From Candidatus Gastranaerophilales bacterium (lineage in GTDB: Bacteria; Cyanobacteriota; Vampirovibrionia; Gastranaerophilales; Gastranaerophilaceae): a stretch of DNA of 12,682 bases. Each line of letters begins with the position of its first letter. Position 1 is the first letter of the stretch. The notes under the pieces are model-generated. The model searched no databases. It saw nothing but the letters and a program-made list of their open reading frames with translations, and was not told the origin of the DNA. Of the stretch, positions 6,426 through 12,207 are shown in pieces. A program made the position numbers and the translations under genes. The DNA lies in the NCBI GenBank assembly GCA_944326495.1, contig CALVEE010000031.1, forward strand, positions 1-12,682. Reading direction: 5' to 3'.

Positions 6426-7516
6426 ATCCGGCTGTTTCTTCCTTTTAAATATATTGCACAGTTTGTTCCGCCAAACCCGAAAGAGGTGCAAAGGCAGGAA
6501 TTAATTATTTTCTCGCTTCCGCCATGGAGATTAATCAATGGAATTGCATCATCGTACTCGCCGTCATATATATGCGGAAAAACTTTGTTAGTCTTGCTGT
6601 CCAGGAGTTTACAGCAAAGCGCTGTTTCAATACTGGCTGCAGCACCTAAGCAATGTCCCGTGAGCGGTTTTGTAGAGCTTGCCGGAGTTATATTTCCAAC
6701 TGTATTATAAACAGCACGTCCTTCCATCAAATCATTTGCAATTGTACCTGTTCCATGGAGATTGATATAATCAGCTTTCTCATCCCCGAGAGCCTCTCTT
6801 ATTGCTCTTCCTGCTTCAACTCCTTCCGGATCCGGAGTGGTTGCATGGTAACAATCGGTTGTCTCGCCTAATCCTGCAATTTCAATTCCCTCACCGTCTA
6901 AGCTTACAATAAAAGCGCCAGCACCTTCTCCGATATTAATCCCGGAACGGTTTTTGCTAAACGGATTAGAAGGCTTGGGGGATAATACTTCAAGCGAGTC
7001 AAATCCGTATATAGGAAATTTTGTAAGCGCATCAGTCCCGACTATAAGCACCCGTTCCGCATACTCTGACTGCAGTAAATCTCTTGCAATTAAAAACGCT
7101 TTTATGCCGGATGAACAGGCTGTTGAAACTGTTGTATAATAATTTTTAAGATTAAAATGCTTGAATATAAATTCCGCCGGATTTCCTATCTGTGCATGCT
7201 TATAGTTTCTGCCCGTTTCATATTCTTCAACTCCGGTATTTGTTGTAGCGCAGACGACTGCAAGTGATTTTTTATCATATTTATCAATCTCCAGCGGCTC
7301 AATACAGGCCAGAGCAAGTCTGTTGCAGCGGGTGTTGTAATCCCCGTTAAAAATTTTCGGAAGCGGAGAGGTGACTTTTCCCAGCCGGACTGTTTTTCCG
7401 GTAATATAATCCTCTGAGAGCTCAAAACAATCCGAAACGCCTTCCATTGCGTTTTTATAGACTTCTTCTATTCCAGACCCCAGATTACATATTGCATTAT
7501 AGTTTGTAATTTTCAT
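6413..7516 (-). CDS. Beta-ketoacyl-ACP synthase (ApeO-like extending ketosynthase)
   Basis: Read from the ATG at 7516 the protein has 367 residues: MKITNYNAICNLGSG is the usual first strand. The triad is Cys134 (TVSTACSSG), His254 (INLHGTGTIAND) and His288 (SSTKPLTGHCLGAA), and the C-terminal FGFGGTNCAIYL is complete, so an active enzyme is expected. It is shorter than typical FabF, as in the ApeO group. An upstream in-frame ATG at 7546 would add ten residues but lies upstream of the best -10 box and inside the opposite gene's start, so 7516 is preferred. It is the first gene of the six-gene minus-strand operon and faces the CLF-like gene, its likely heterodimer partner, across 28 bp. Confidence 0.87.
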   Translation of the reverse strand: MKITNYNAICNLGSGIEEVYKNAMEGVSDCFELSEDYITGKTVRLGKVTSPLPKIFNGDYNTRCNRLALACIEPLEIDKYDKKSLAVVCATTNTGVEEYETGRNYKHAQIGNPAEFIFKHFNLKNYYTTVSTACSSGIKAFLIARDLLQSEYAERVLIVGTDALTKFPIYGFDSLEVLSPKPSNPFSKNRSGINIGEGAGAFIVSLDGEGIEIAGLGETTDCYHATTPDPEGVEAGRAIREALGDEKADYINLHGTGTIANDLMEGRAVYNTVGNITPASSTKPLTGHCLGAAASIETALCCKLLDSKTNKVFPHIYDGEYDDAIPLINLHGGSEKIINSCLCTSFGFGGTNCAIYLKGRNSRICMI

Positions 7517-7538
7517 ATTCTCAATGTTATTGTATAAT
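7510..7538 (+). promoter_or_regulatory. Promoter of the CLF-acyltransferase-ACP operon
   Basis: TTTTCA (7510-7515), a 17-bp spacer and consensus TATAAT (7533-7538) lead to the ATG at 7545 with only 6 nt between. No Shine-Dalgarno sequence fits in the gap, so the message is probably leaderless. Its -10 overlaps the -10 of the opposite promoter by two bases. Confidence 0.6.
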
Positions 7539-7557
7539 CTTAGCATGAAAAAGACAA
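7529..7557 (-). promoter_or_regulatory. Promoter of the ketosynthase-dehydratase-reductase operon
   Basis: On the minus strand TTGTCT (7552-7557), a 17-bp spacer and TACAAT (7529-7534) precede the ATG at 7516 by 12 nt, predicting a 5' leader of about 6 nt or less. The -35 lies within the first codons of the divergent gene. Confidence 0.6.
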
Positions 7558-8129
7558 TTTTTTATATAAGCGATTTTTATTGTGCAGACTCTCCGGAGGA
7601 TATTGATGTTAGTGATATTCCTCCGCTTTTGAGACGGAAATTAAGCCCTGTAGATAAGGCTTGTTTATCTGCCTGCAATAAAATTTTCAGAGACGATATA
7701 GAAGAATTTGTTTTTTCATCTGCGTACGGAGAAATTACAAGACTGGATAGCATAATCTCGCAGTATAAGGAGTTTAACGAGGTCTCTCCGGCGCAGTTTT
7801 CGGGTTCGGTGCATAATTATCCTGCCGGTTTTTTTACTTTGTATAAAAAATTAAATATTCCGTATTATGCTGCTGCTTCCGGTGAAAATTCAGTATCTGC
7901 AGGGCTTATAAAAGCTGTACTTTCAAAGAGAAATAACGTGCTTTTTTGTTATGCAGATGATTTAGCTGCGGCATGTATTATTAATAAAAACCAGGGAAAA
8001 ATTAAATGTACGTTTAGTCATCAGTCAGAAAATAACAATGACGAATTCAGGAGTTTTTCTGATTTTCTTAAAGGGAAAACAAAAACTTTTAAAACACTGT
8101 TCGGGAGCTTTGAAAGGATTGAAGAATGA
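7545..8129 (+). CDS. Beta-ketoacyl synthase chain-length-factor-like protein (ApeC-like, Ketoacyl-synt_2)
   Basis: The 194-residue product from MKKTIFYISDF matches the Ketoacyl-synt_2 type of half-length ketosynthase. Shared landmarks are DIPPLLRRKLSPVDKACLSA (about 27-46), VFSSAYGEI (residues 58-66), SPAQFSGSVHNYPAGF (85-100) and AAASGENSVSAGLI (110-123). The region where active ketosynthases have the STAC cysteine reads AAASGENS, with no Cys, and the C-terminal half with the two catalytic His residues is absent. It therefore cannot condense alone; in aryl polyene systems this protein is the CLF that pairs with ApeO. The partner gene here is divergent at 6413-7516. An upstream ATG (7524) is in frame but precedes the -10 box. 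Its stop overlaps the acyltransferase start (ATGA). Confidence 0.82.
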   Translation: MKKTIFYISDFYCADSPEDIDVSDIPPLLRRKLSPVDKACLSACNKIFRDDIEEFVFSSAYGEITRLDSIISQYKEFNEVSPAQFSGSVHNYPAGFFTLYKKLNIPYYAAASGENSVSAGLIKAVLSKRNNVLFCYADDLAAACIINKNQGKIKCTFSHQSENNNDEFRSFSDFLKGKTKTFKTLFGSFERIEE

Positions 8130-8836
8130 AATATTTCCGCTCGTTTCTTGCTGTAATATGTTTCGGAATTTTCGGCGCCGGCTCAATTCTCGTTAATTTT
8201 CTATTGTTCCCATTTATTCAAAACAATAAAGAATTATGTTCGGATGTTATCAGGTATTTATGGAAATTCTTTATCCGGCTTTTAATCTTATTAAGACTAA
8301 TAAGGCTTGATATTAAAAGGCTTGAAAAAATAGAAAATAAGATTATTGCAGCAACCCACCCGAGCTTTATTGATATTTTAATCCTGATGTCTCTGCTTCC
8401 GAGAAGCACTTGTTTTGTAAAAAAAGAACTCGCGTCTAACCCGATACTTAAAAATATTATAAGCAGTATTTTTGTTCCAAATGATATTGATATCGAAGAT
8501 TTGGAAGAAAAGTCTAAAAGAATTCTGGATAGGGGTTTTAATCTTATCATTTTCCCGACCGGTATAAGACATAGAAAAGATGAACATTTAAAAATTAAAA
8601 AAGGAGCAGCGCTTGCAGCTCTAAGTTCAGGAAAAAACATCGTACCGGTAAGAATTTCTACAGATGAAGATTTCCTATTTATTAATCAGCCATTTTATGC
8701 TGTCGGGGAAAAAACTGTTACATTTGAGATTGAAATGTGCGATGAAATTAAGATAGATGATTTTAAATCCGAAAGCGAAATTGTAACAAAAAAGCGGATT
8801 AGTCAACAAATTGAAAAATCTTTGTATGGTTTATGA
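8126..8836 (+). CDS. 1-acyl-glycerol-3-phosphate acyltransferase-like protein (PlsC family, ApeD-like)
   Basis: The 236-residue protein has an N-terminal membrane segment (about 5-31), a second hydrophobic amphipathic stretch (47-61) and the acyltransferase HX4D box, THPSFID (His78, Asp83). The second motif is RSTCFVKKEL (93-102). The third, usually FPEGTRS, reads FPTGIRH (143-149): the Glu is replaced by Thr, a substitution also found in some related enzymes. The family moves acyl chains from ACP or CoA to lysophospholipid-like acceptors at the inner membrane. Its place between the CLF and two ACPs matches apeD and suggests it loads the pathway product onto a lipid. It overlaps the CLF gene by 4 nt. 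Confidence 0.83.
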   Translation: MKYFRSFLAVICFGIFGAGSILVNFLLFPFIQNNKELCSDVIRYLWKFFIRLLILLRLIRLDIKRLEKIENKIIAATHPSFIDILILMSLLPRSTCFVKKELASNPILKNIISSIFVPNDIDIEDLEEKSKRILDRGFNLIIFPTGIRHRKDEHLKIKKGAALAALSSGKNIVPVRISTDEDFLFINQPFYAVGEKTVTFEIEMCDEIKIDDFKSESEIVTKKRISQQIEKSLYGL

Positions 8837-8842
8837 TATAAT
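8834..8842 (+). promoter_or_regulatory. Internal extended -10 promoter for the ACP genes
   Basis: TGATATAAT uses the TGA stop of the acyltransferase gene as its TG extension. The TATAAT (8837-8842) ends 6 nt before the ATG of the first ACP, and the gap (ATTGGT) has no ribosome binding site. It would give extra leaderless ACP transcript; no spaced -35 is evident. Confidence 0.5.
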
Positions 8843-8848
8843 ATTGGT

Positions 8849-9109
8849 ATGAGTATAAAAACTGAATTGAAAACGCTTATTATACAAGCATTAGAGCTGG
8901 AAGGAATTTCAGCCGATGATATTAAAGATGACGAACCGTTATTCGGTGACGGTCTGGGGCTTGATTCTATTGATGCGCTGGAACTCGGGATGGCGATTAA
9001 GAGAAAGTATAACATTACTATGGGCTCTAATAAAGAAGAAAACAAAAAATATTTTTATTCAATCGATACACTAAGCGAATATGTAAAGGACAAACTCAAT
9101 GGGAACTAA
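8849..9109 (+). CDS. Acyl carrier protein 1 (ApeE-like)
   Basis: The 86-residue acidic protein carries the phosphopantetheine attachment motif GLGLDSIDALEL, with Ser40 as the modified residue, in a four-helix ACP layout. EPLFGDGLGLDSIDALELG is close to the first ACP of aryl polyene-type clusters and differs from the DSLD motif of fatty-acid AcpP. The region after helix III is longer than in AcpP (MGSNKEENKKYFYS). It lies 12 bp after the acyltransferase gene and overlaps the second ACP by 11 nt, so the two are made together, presumably as carriers of the growing chain and starter or primer unit. Confidence 0.9.
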   Translation: MSIKTELKTLIIQALELEGISADDIKDDEPLFGDGLGLDSIDALELGMAIKRKYNITMGSNKEENKKYFYSIDTLSEYVKDKLNGN

Positions 9110-9356
9110 GTATTCTAAAGAAGAGATTTTTGAAGAATTAAAAAATATTCTTATTGAGGAATTAGAAATCAATGAGGAAGATATAACTCTGGAGGCAAAT
9201 CTATTTGAGGATTTAGACCTTGATAGTATTGATACTGTTGATATTGCAGTCCGCATGCAAAAGTTTACAGACAAAAAACTTCCCCCGAATGAGTTTAAAA
9301 AAATCAGAACGGTCGGCGATATTATAAATGCTGTATATATGCTTCTTCAAGAGTAA
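9099..9356 (+). CDS. Acyl carrier protein 2 (ApeF-like)
   Basis: The 85-residue ACP has its phosphopantetheine Ser43 in FEDLDLDSIDTVDIAV. Helix I (EEIFEELKNILIEELEI) and the ending KIRTVGDIINAVYMLLQE are typical. It is more acidic than ACP1 and lacks ACP1's insertion, so the two carriers are distinct rather than a recent duplication. The ATG at 9099 lies within the end of ACP1. Two different ACPs side by side after a PlsC-type gene match the apeE-apeF arrangement. It is the last gene of the operon; no clear terminator follows directly. Confidence 0.9.
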   Translation: MGTKYSKEEIFEELKNILIEELEINEEDITLEANLFEDLDLDSIDTVDIAVRMQKFTDKKLPPNEFKKIRTVGDIINAVYMLLQE

Positions 9357-9425
9357 ATACATTAAATAAGTGAGCTTGGAATAGGGTTTTATATTAATAA
9401 ATTTTGCTATCGTTCTTAAGAATTT

Positions 9426-9509
9426 GTATGTTCAACTTTGAGCACCTATTTCTGCTAATTTTTCCCGCAAGGACAAAGATTATCACCGTGGTTGGTCGGT
9501 TGAACATAC
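9426..9509. repeat. 11-bp perfect inverted repeat with 62-nt spacer
   Basis: GTATGTTCAAC (9426-9436) is repeated inverted as GTTGAACATAC (9499-9509). The spacer is not obviously palindromic and encodes nothing visible. It lies about 70 bp after the ACP operon. It could be an RNA stem-loop, the remains of a mobile element or a protein-binding dyad; I cannot tell which. Confidence 0.5.
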
Positions 9510-9596
9510 TTGCCCATCATTAACTTAATATTATATTATTTTAAAGAACAGCTCTTTTAAAATTCACTTTATAATTTTTTATTTGCCACTACGTGT

Positions 9597-9795
9597 TGCC
9601 CCCTCACCGCATCCGTAGTTTTCGGCACGGCCTCAAACACGGCTGCTCCTCTCCCGCAGGGCGAGGAATTTTGTAAGCCTTGATTTATTTTAAGTGTTTC
9701 AATAACAAAAGGTACGCTATCCTCGCCCTACGGGCGAGGATAGAATTTCAATACGAAACGTCAGTTGAGTATTAGAAATTCTTGGTGAGGGGGCA
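9597..9795. mobile_element. MITE-like element, family E, intact copy E1
   Basis: A 199-bp noncoding element with perfect 12-bp terminal inverted repeats, TGCCCCCTCACC (9597-9608) and GGTGAGGGGGCA (9784-9795). Order inside: left arm, an imperfect hairpin (CCTCTCCC-GCA-GGGCGAGG), an AT-rich core (with CCTTGATTTATTTTAAGTG), a 12-bp perfect hairpin (CTATCCTCGCCC 9717-9728 with GGGCGAGGATAG 9732-9743) and the right arm. No transposase is present, so movement would depend on one elsewhere. Partial copies lie at 11569-11712 and 11836-11953. I see no clear target duplication at its edges. Confidence 0.75.
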
Positions 9796-9918
9796 GCCTG
9801 TAGGGGCAAATAAAGATTGTAAAGCAAGTTTCAATAGGGTAATTATAAGTTAATATTAGGCAAATATGCCCAATCGACAAAACCTGCTGATATCAAATTT
9901 ATATTCATGAATAACTAG

Positions 9919-10038
9919 TTTATTTTACGTATTGGTGCGGTAGTGACCGCACCCTACGAAACTGAAAAAGTCGGCCGTAACGACCCCTGTCCCTGCGGCA
10001 GCGGAAAGAAATTCAAAAACTGCTGCGGAAAGGTGTAG
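9919..10038 (+). pseudogene. Orphan SEC-C zinc-binding motif, remnant of a SecA-type C-terminus
   Basis: The frame after TAG (9916-9918) encodes, at its end, RNDPCPCGSGKKFKNCC and two or three more residues before TAG at 10036-10038. This is the near-invariant CXCX8CC zinc tail of SecA, also found on some unrelated proteins. Nothing SecA-like precedes it: upstream in frame is a hairpin-forming repeat (GGTGCGGT 9934-9941, ACCGCACC 9946-9953) and there is no ATG. The only start would be GTG at 9943, inside the hairpin, without a ribosome binding site. I read it as a gene tail cut off by a repeat, though expression as a tiny zinc peptide is not excluded. Confidence 0.7.
9934..9953. repeat. 8-bp stem palindrome fused to the SEC-C remnant
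   Basis: GGTGCGGT-AGTG-ACCGCACC is a perfect 8-bp stem with a 4-nt loop, and the SEC-C reading frame runs through it. It looks like the edge of a short dispersed repeat and probably marks the breakpoint where the rest of the parent gene was lost. Confidence 0.6.
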
Positions 10039-10070
10039 AAAAAGAAAATACTATATTAAATATATTAAAT

Positions 10071-10098
10071 ATGGGTTGGATATAAATATCCAACCCAT
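10071..10098 (-). terminator. Terminator hairpin downstream of the pilin gene
   Basis: ATGGGTTGGATA (10071-10082) and TATCCAACCCAT (10087-10098) form a perfect 12-bp stem with a 4-nt loop, 20 bp beyond the pilin stop. On the minus strand it is followed by an A/T-rich tract (ATTTAATATATTTAATA), less U-pure than a classical terminator. Confidence 0.75.
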
Positions 10099-10118
10099 AC
10101 TAAATTTTGGAATATTAT

Positions 10119-11420
10119 TTACCCTTTTGGAATTGTTATTGTTGCGCCAGGATCATATCTACCATTTTCTAGCATAATTTTATATGTTTGACCATTATAC
10201 TGTATGGTAGGTTGAGAGTCGTTAGATATTTTATTCTTTAATCTTTGATATATAGGATTATCTGCTACATCATCCTCATTGGCAATACAATATCTATCAT
10301 CAAACAACAATTCAAATCTTTGAGTATCCGGATTCCACATATAGTGTAATTGTTGGTCATAATTACTACAAGAACCGGAAGCAGAACTAAACACTTCTGC
10401 ATATACACCAGGAACTATAGTTGTTCTAAGGTTATGAATATATCCGTCACTTCGTATTACCGGTATACCATTAACCTCAGGGCCGGTACTACAATATAGG
10501 GAAGAACCCGGAAGAATACCACCTTCTCCGCCCTCATCTTCTCCGCCCTCACCTTCTCCATCATCATTGGCAGTACAATTAATACCATCTGCAGTAATTT
10601 CCATGGTTTCATCTGCATTGCAAGGAGTACCCTGCTCTCCATTACACTTGCTGTAAAGGAACACTTTATCTCTGGCTGCCAGACTGGCAGTAATAACATT
10701 ATCTTCATTAAAGGCATCTTCTTCTAAGTCTTTTCTAACAAGAGACTTACGGCCGGAAATATATAACCTGCCCATTGGGTCAGCCGGTACTACTTTACCG
10801 TCTGCGCTTACTAAAAACTTAAAGATATCAGGCTGGGTGCAGTTTTCTTCATCAAAAATACAGCTTCTATCTCTTCCGTCTGTGTTGTTATTAGTCGGGT
10901 CAATATCTACATAGATATCGTTCTGAAATCTTGCTTCAAAATTATTGGTATAAGTAGCAATCTGCGGTACAATCCTCCAACGCATGCCGTTTTTAGTTAC
11001 AAAAGACTCATTAGCAAATCCATCGGTATAATCAGCCGCATTAAACGCATAAGTAGTGTTAGAACAACCAATATCATCCTCTGCGACACCTAAACTTAGC
11101 GCCATTAAACTGCAAAGTTTTCTATCTCCTTGATATATAGCATTATTATACCTCTCATCTAACGGTCTTGAAGTATTAAGCAGCGGATACTGGCTGCAAT
11201 TAACGTTATCTTCCACATTAGGATCGTTACAAACCGGATATAGTCTAGAATTAGCAGCTAAGCTTTTTACAGTTTGGCTAATAGTATCATATACTTGTAA
11301 ATAAGCCGTTTTGTTCTTATCCGGTTTCACATTGCTGATAGCCGGAACAATAAGAGCGGCAATAACGCCAATAATGCCTAACGTAATTAAGACTTCTGCT
11401 AAAGTAAACGCTTTTTTCAT
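10119..11420 (-). CDS. Prepilin-type N-terminal domain protein, Cys-rich pilin-like
   Basis: The 433-residue protein begins MKKAFTLAEVLITLGIIGVI, a class III prepilin signal with Phe at +1, Glu at +5 and a hydrophobic helix to about residue 29. Ala rather than Gly precedes the cut. The rest is extracytoplasmic: 12 Cys (64, 75, 103, 119, 187, 194, 259, 267, 282, 310, 351, 378), an even number suited to disulfides, and a segment FKFLVSADGKVVPADPMGRL (200-219) of a kind common in such proteins. Residues 287-301 are an acidic Gly/Glu linker coded by a 15-nt tandem repeat, splitting the protein into two lobes. It is far longer than major pilins (about 150-200), so a minor or modified pilin or surface-displayed protein is likely. 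AGAGGG precedes the ATG by a few bases. It has its own promoter and terminator. Confidence 0.87.
   Translation of the reverse strand: MKKAFTLAEVLITLGIIGVIAALIVPAISNVKPDKNKTAYLQVYDTISQTVKSLAANSRLYPVCNDPNVEDNVNCSQYPLLNTSRPLDERYNNAIYQGDRKLCSLMALSLGVAEDDIGCSNTTYAFNAADYTDGFANESFVTKNGMRWRIVPQIATYTNNFEARFQNDIYVDIDPTNNNTDGRDRSCIFDEENCTQPDIFKFLVSADGKVVPADPMGRLYISGRKSLVRKDLEEDAFNEDNVITASLAARDKVFLYSKCNGEQGTPCNADETMEITADGINCTANDDGEGEGGEDEGGEGGILPGSSLYCSTGPEVNGIPVIRSDGYIHNLRTTIVPGVYAEVFSSASGSCSNYDQQLHYMWNPDTQRFELLFDDRYCIANEDDVADNPIYQRLKNKISNDSQPTIQYNGQTYKIMLENGRYDPGATITIPKG
10522..10566. repeat. 15-nt tandem repeat coding for the acidic linker of the pilin
   Basis: Three in-frame units run on the plus strand: CCTTCTCCGCCCTCA (10522-10536), TCTTCTCCGCCCTCA (10537-10551) and a degenerate CCTTCTCCATCATCA (10552-10566). 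On the coding strand they give a Gly/Glu/Asp-rich linker of five residues per unit. Copy number could vary by slippage without breaking the frame. Confidence 0.7.
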
Positions 11421-11433
11421 AAAACCCTCTTTT

Positions 11434-11450
11434 GTTACATTGAATGTAAC
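11434..11450. promoter_or_regulatory. TTACAT/ATGTAA palindrome in the pilin 5' region, possible operator
   Basis: GTTACAT-TGA-ATGTAAC is a perfect 7-bp dyad just upstream of the pilin ribosome binding site. TTACAT recurs at 11466-11471 and 11495-11500, and in both copies of the repeat upstream of the gene at 237. This suggests a shared regulator, but no protein can be named. Confidence 0.45.
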
Positions 11451-11478
11451 ATAATACCTATTGTGTTACATTATATTT

Positions 11479-11508
11479 ATAATATCATAATTTATTACAT
11501 TTTGGCAA
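11479..11508 (-). promoter_or_regulatory. Candidate promoter of the pilin gene
   Basis: On the minus strand TTGCCA (11503-11508), an 18-bp spacer and TATTAT (11479-11484) fit a sigma-70-type promoter, giving a leader of about 50 nt that contains the TTACAT palindrome. The region is very AT-rich, and another TATAAT (11470-11475) is possible. Confidence 0.4.
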
Positions 11509-11568
11509 TCCAAATTTCTATTTTATTTCAAAAAAATATAAATATACTTTAGCCCAACAAAACAGATG

Positions 11569-11712
11569 CTCCTCGCCCGTAGGGCGAGGAATTTTGTAAG
11601 CCTTGATTTATTTTAAGTGTTTCAATAACAAAAAGTACGCTATCCTCGCCCTGCGGGAGAGGAGCAGCCGTGTTTGAGGCGAGAGCCGAAAACTACGGAT
11701 GCGGTGAGGGGG
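11569..11712. mobile_element. Partial MITE-like element, family E, copy E2, with inverted core
   Basis: Contains the hairpin CCTCGCCC-GTA-GGGCGAGG (11571-11589), then the E core, the second hairpin (CCTCGCCC-TGC-GGGAGAGG), the left arm in reverse complement and the terminal GGTGAGGGGG (11703-11712). Compared with E1, the left arm is reversed while the core keeps its plus-strand direction, so the core is inverted within the element. The right arm is missing. Confidence 0.75.
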
Positions 11713-11770
11713 TAAGTTTATTCTGTAGGGAAAAGTAAAAACCGAAAAGATATAAATTCTCAAACTCATC

Positions 11771-11820
11771 GTCATTCTGAGGGCGAAAATTGTTTTTTAG
11801 TGAGCCCGAAGAATCTCGTT
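11771..11820. repeat. Short imperfect palindrome with CGTCATTCTGAG start
   Basis: TCGTCATTCTGAGGGC and GCCCGAAGAATCTCG are imperfect inverted partners (ATTCTGAGGGC 11774-11784 against GCCCGAAGAAT 11804-11814, 9 of 11). The phrase CGTCATTCTGAG...GAAGAATCTC resembles a dispersed repeat seen in many bacterial genomes. It lies between the two divergent E fragments. Confidence 0.45.
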
Positions 11821-11835
11821 GACTTGATGCTTTTT

Positions 11836-11953
11836 TGCCCCCTCACCAAGAATTTCTAATACTCAACTGGCGTTTCGTATTGAAATTCTATCCTCGCCCG
11901 TAGGGCGAGGATAGCGTACTTTTTGTTATTGAAACACTTAAAATAAATCAAGG
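11836..11953. mobile_element. Partial MITE-like element, family E, copy E3, truncated by repeat B3
   Basis: Starts with the full terminal repeat TGCCCCCTCACC (11836-11847), then the right arm in reverse complement, the 12-bp hairpin CTATCCTCGCCC-GTA-GGGCGAGGATAG (11888-11914) and the core in reverse complement. It stops inside the core at AATCAAGGC, where repeat B3 begins. Arm and core have the same relative orientation as in E1. Confidence 0.75.
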
Positions 11954-12114
11954 CATGCAACACTCCTTCCCCTGCGGGAGCGGATTTGCGGACGGACTCT
12001 CAGATTTACCCCTCCCATTTACCCCTCCGTCCACAAATCCGCTCCCTCAAGGGAAGGAATGCTACATGCTTGGCGCTCCCCCTCCCTTTTGAGGGAGGGC
12101 TGGGGGTGGGTGCT
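11953..12114. repeat. Palindromic repeat family B, copy B3
   Basis: A near-palindrome: arms at 11953-11996 and 12026-12069 match at about 38 of 44 positions, including GGGAGCGGATTTG(C/T)GGACGGA. They enclose 29 nt with a 13-nt direct repeat (ATTTACCCCTCC at 12004 and 12017). It continues with CTTGGCGCTCCCCCTCCC and ends TGGGTGCT (12107-12114), the terminus shared with B2. Confidence 0.7.
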
Positions 12115-12207
12115 GATTAAGATTTATGAGTTTAGAGAAAATAAATTCTAATATATGCTTATAAAATTCGTACGGTTGATTTTGATCTCTTATTTCTTCT
12201 AATTTCT

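Noticed and set aside
6486..7139. Plus-strand open frames inside the first ketosynthase
   Set aside because: The minus strand carries an intact Cys-His-His ketosynthase; these frames are its shadows.
8218..8640. Minus-strand open frame of 140 codons inside the acyltransferase gene
   Set aside because: It is antisense to a gene with clear HX4D and FPTGIR motifs; its product is Ser/Ile-rich shadow sequence.
9448..9500. Minus-strand peptide ending in NLCPCGKN, resembling a second SEC-C motif
   Set aside because: Only the CPCG part matches, a stop follows at once and the CC pair is missing, so chance is as likely as decay.
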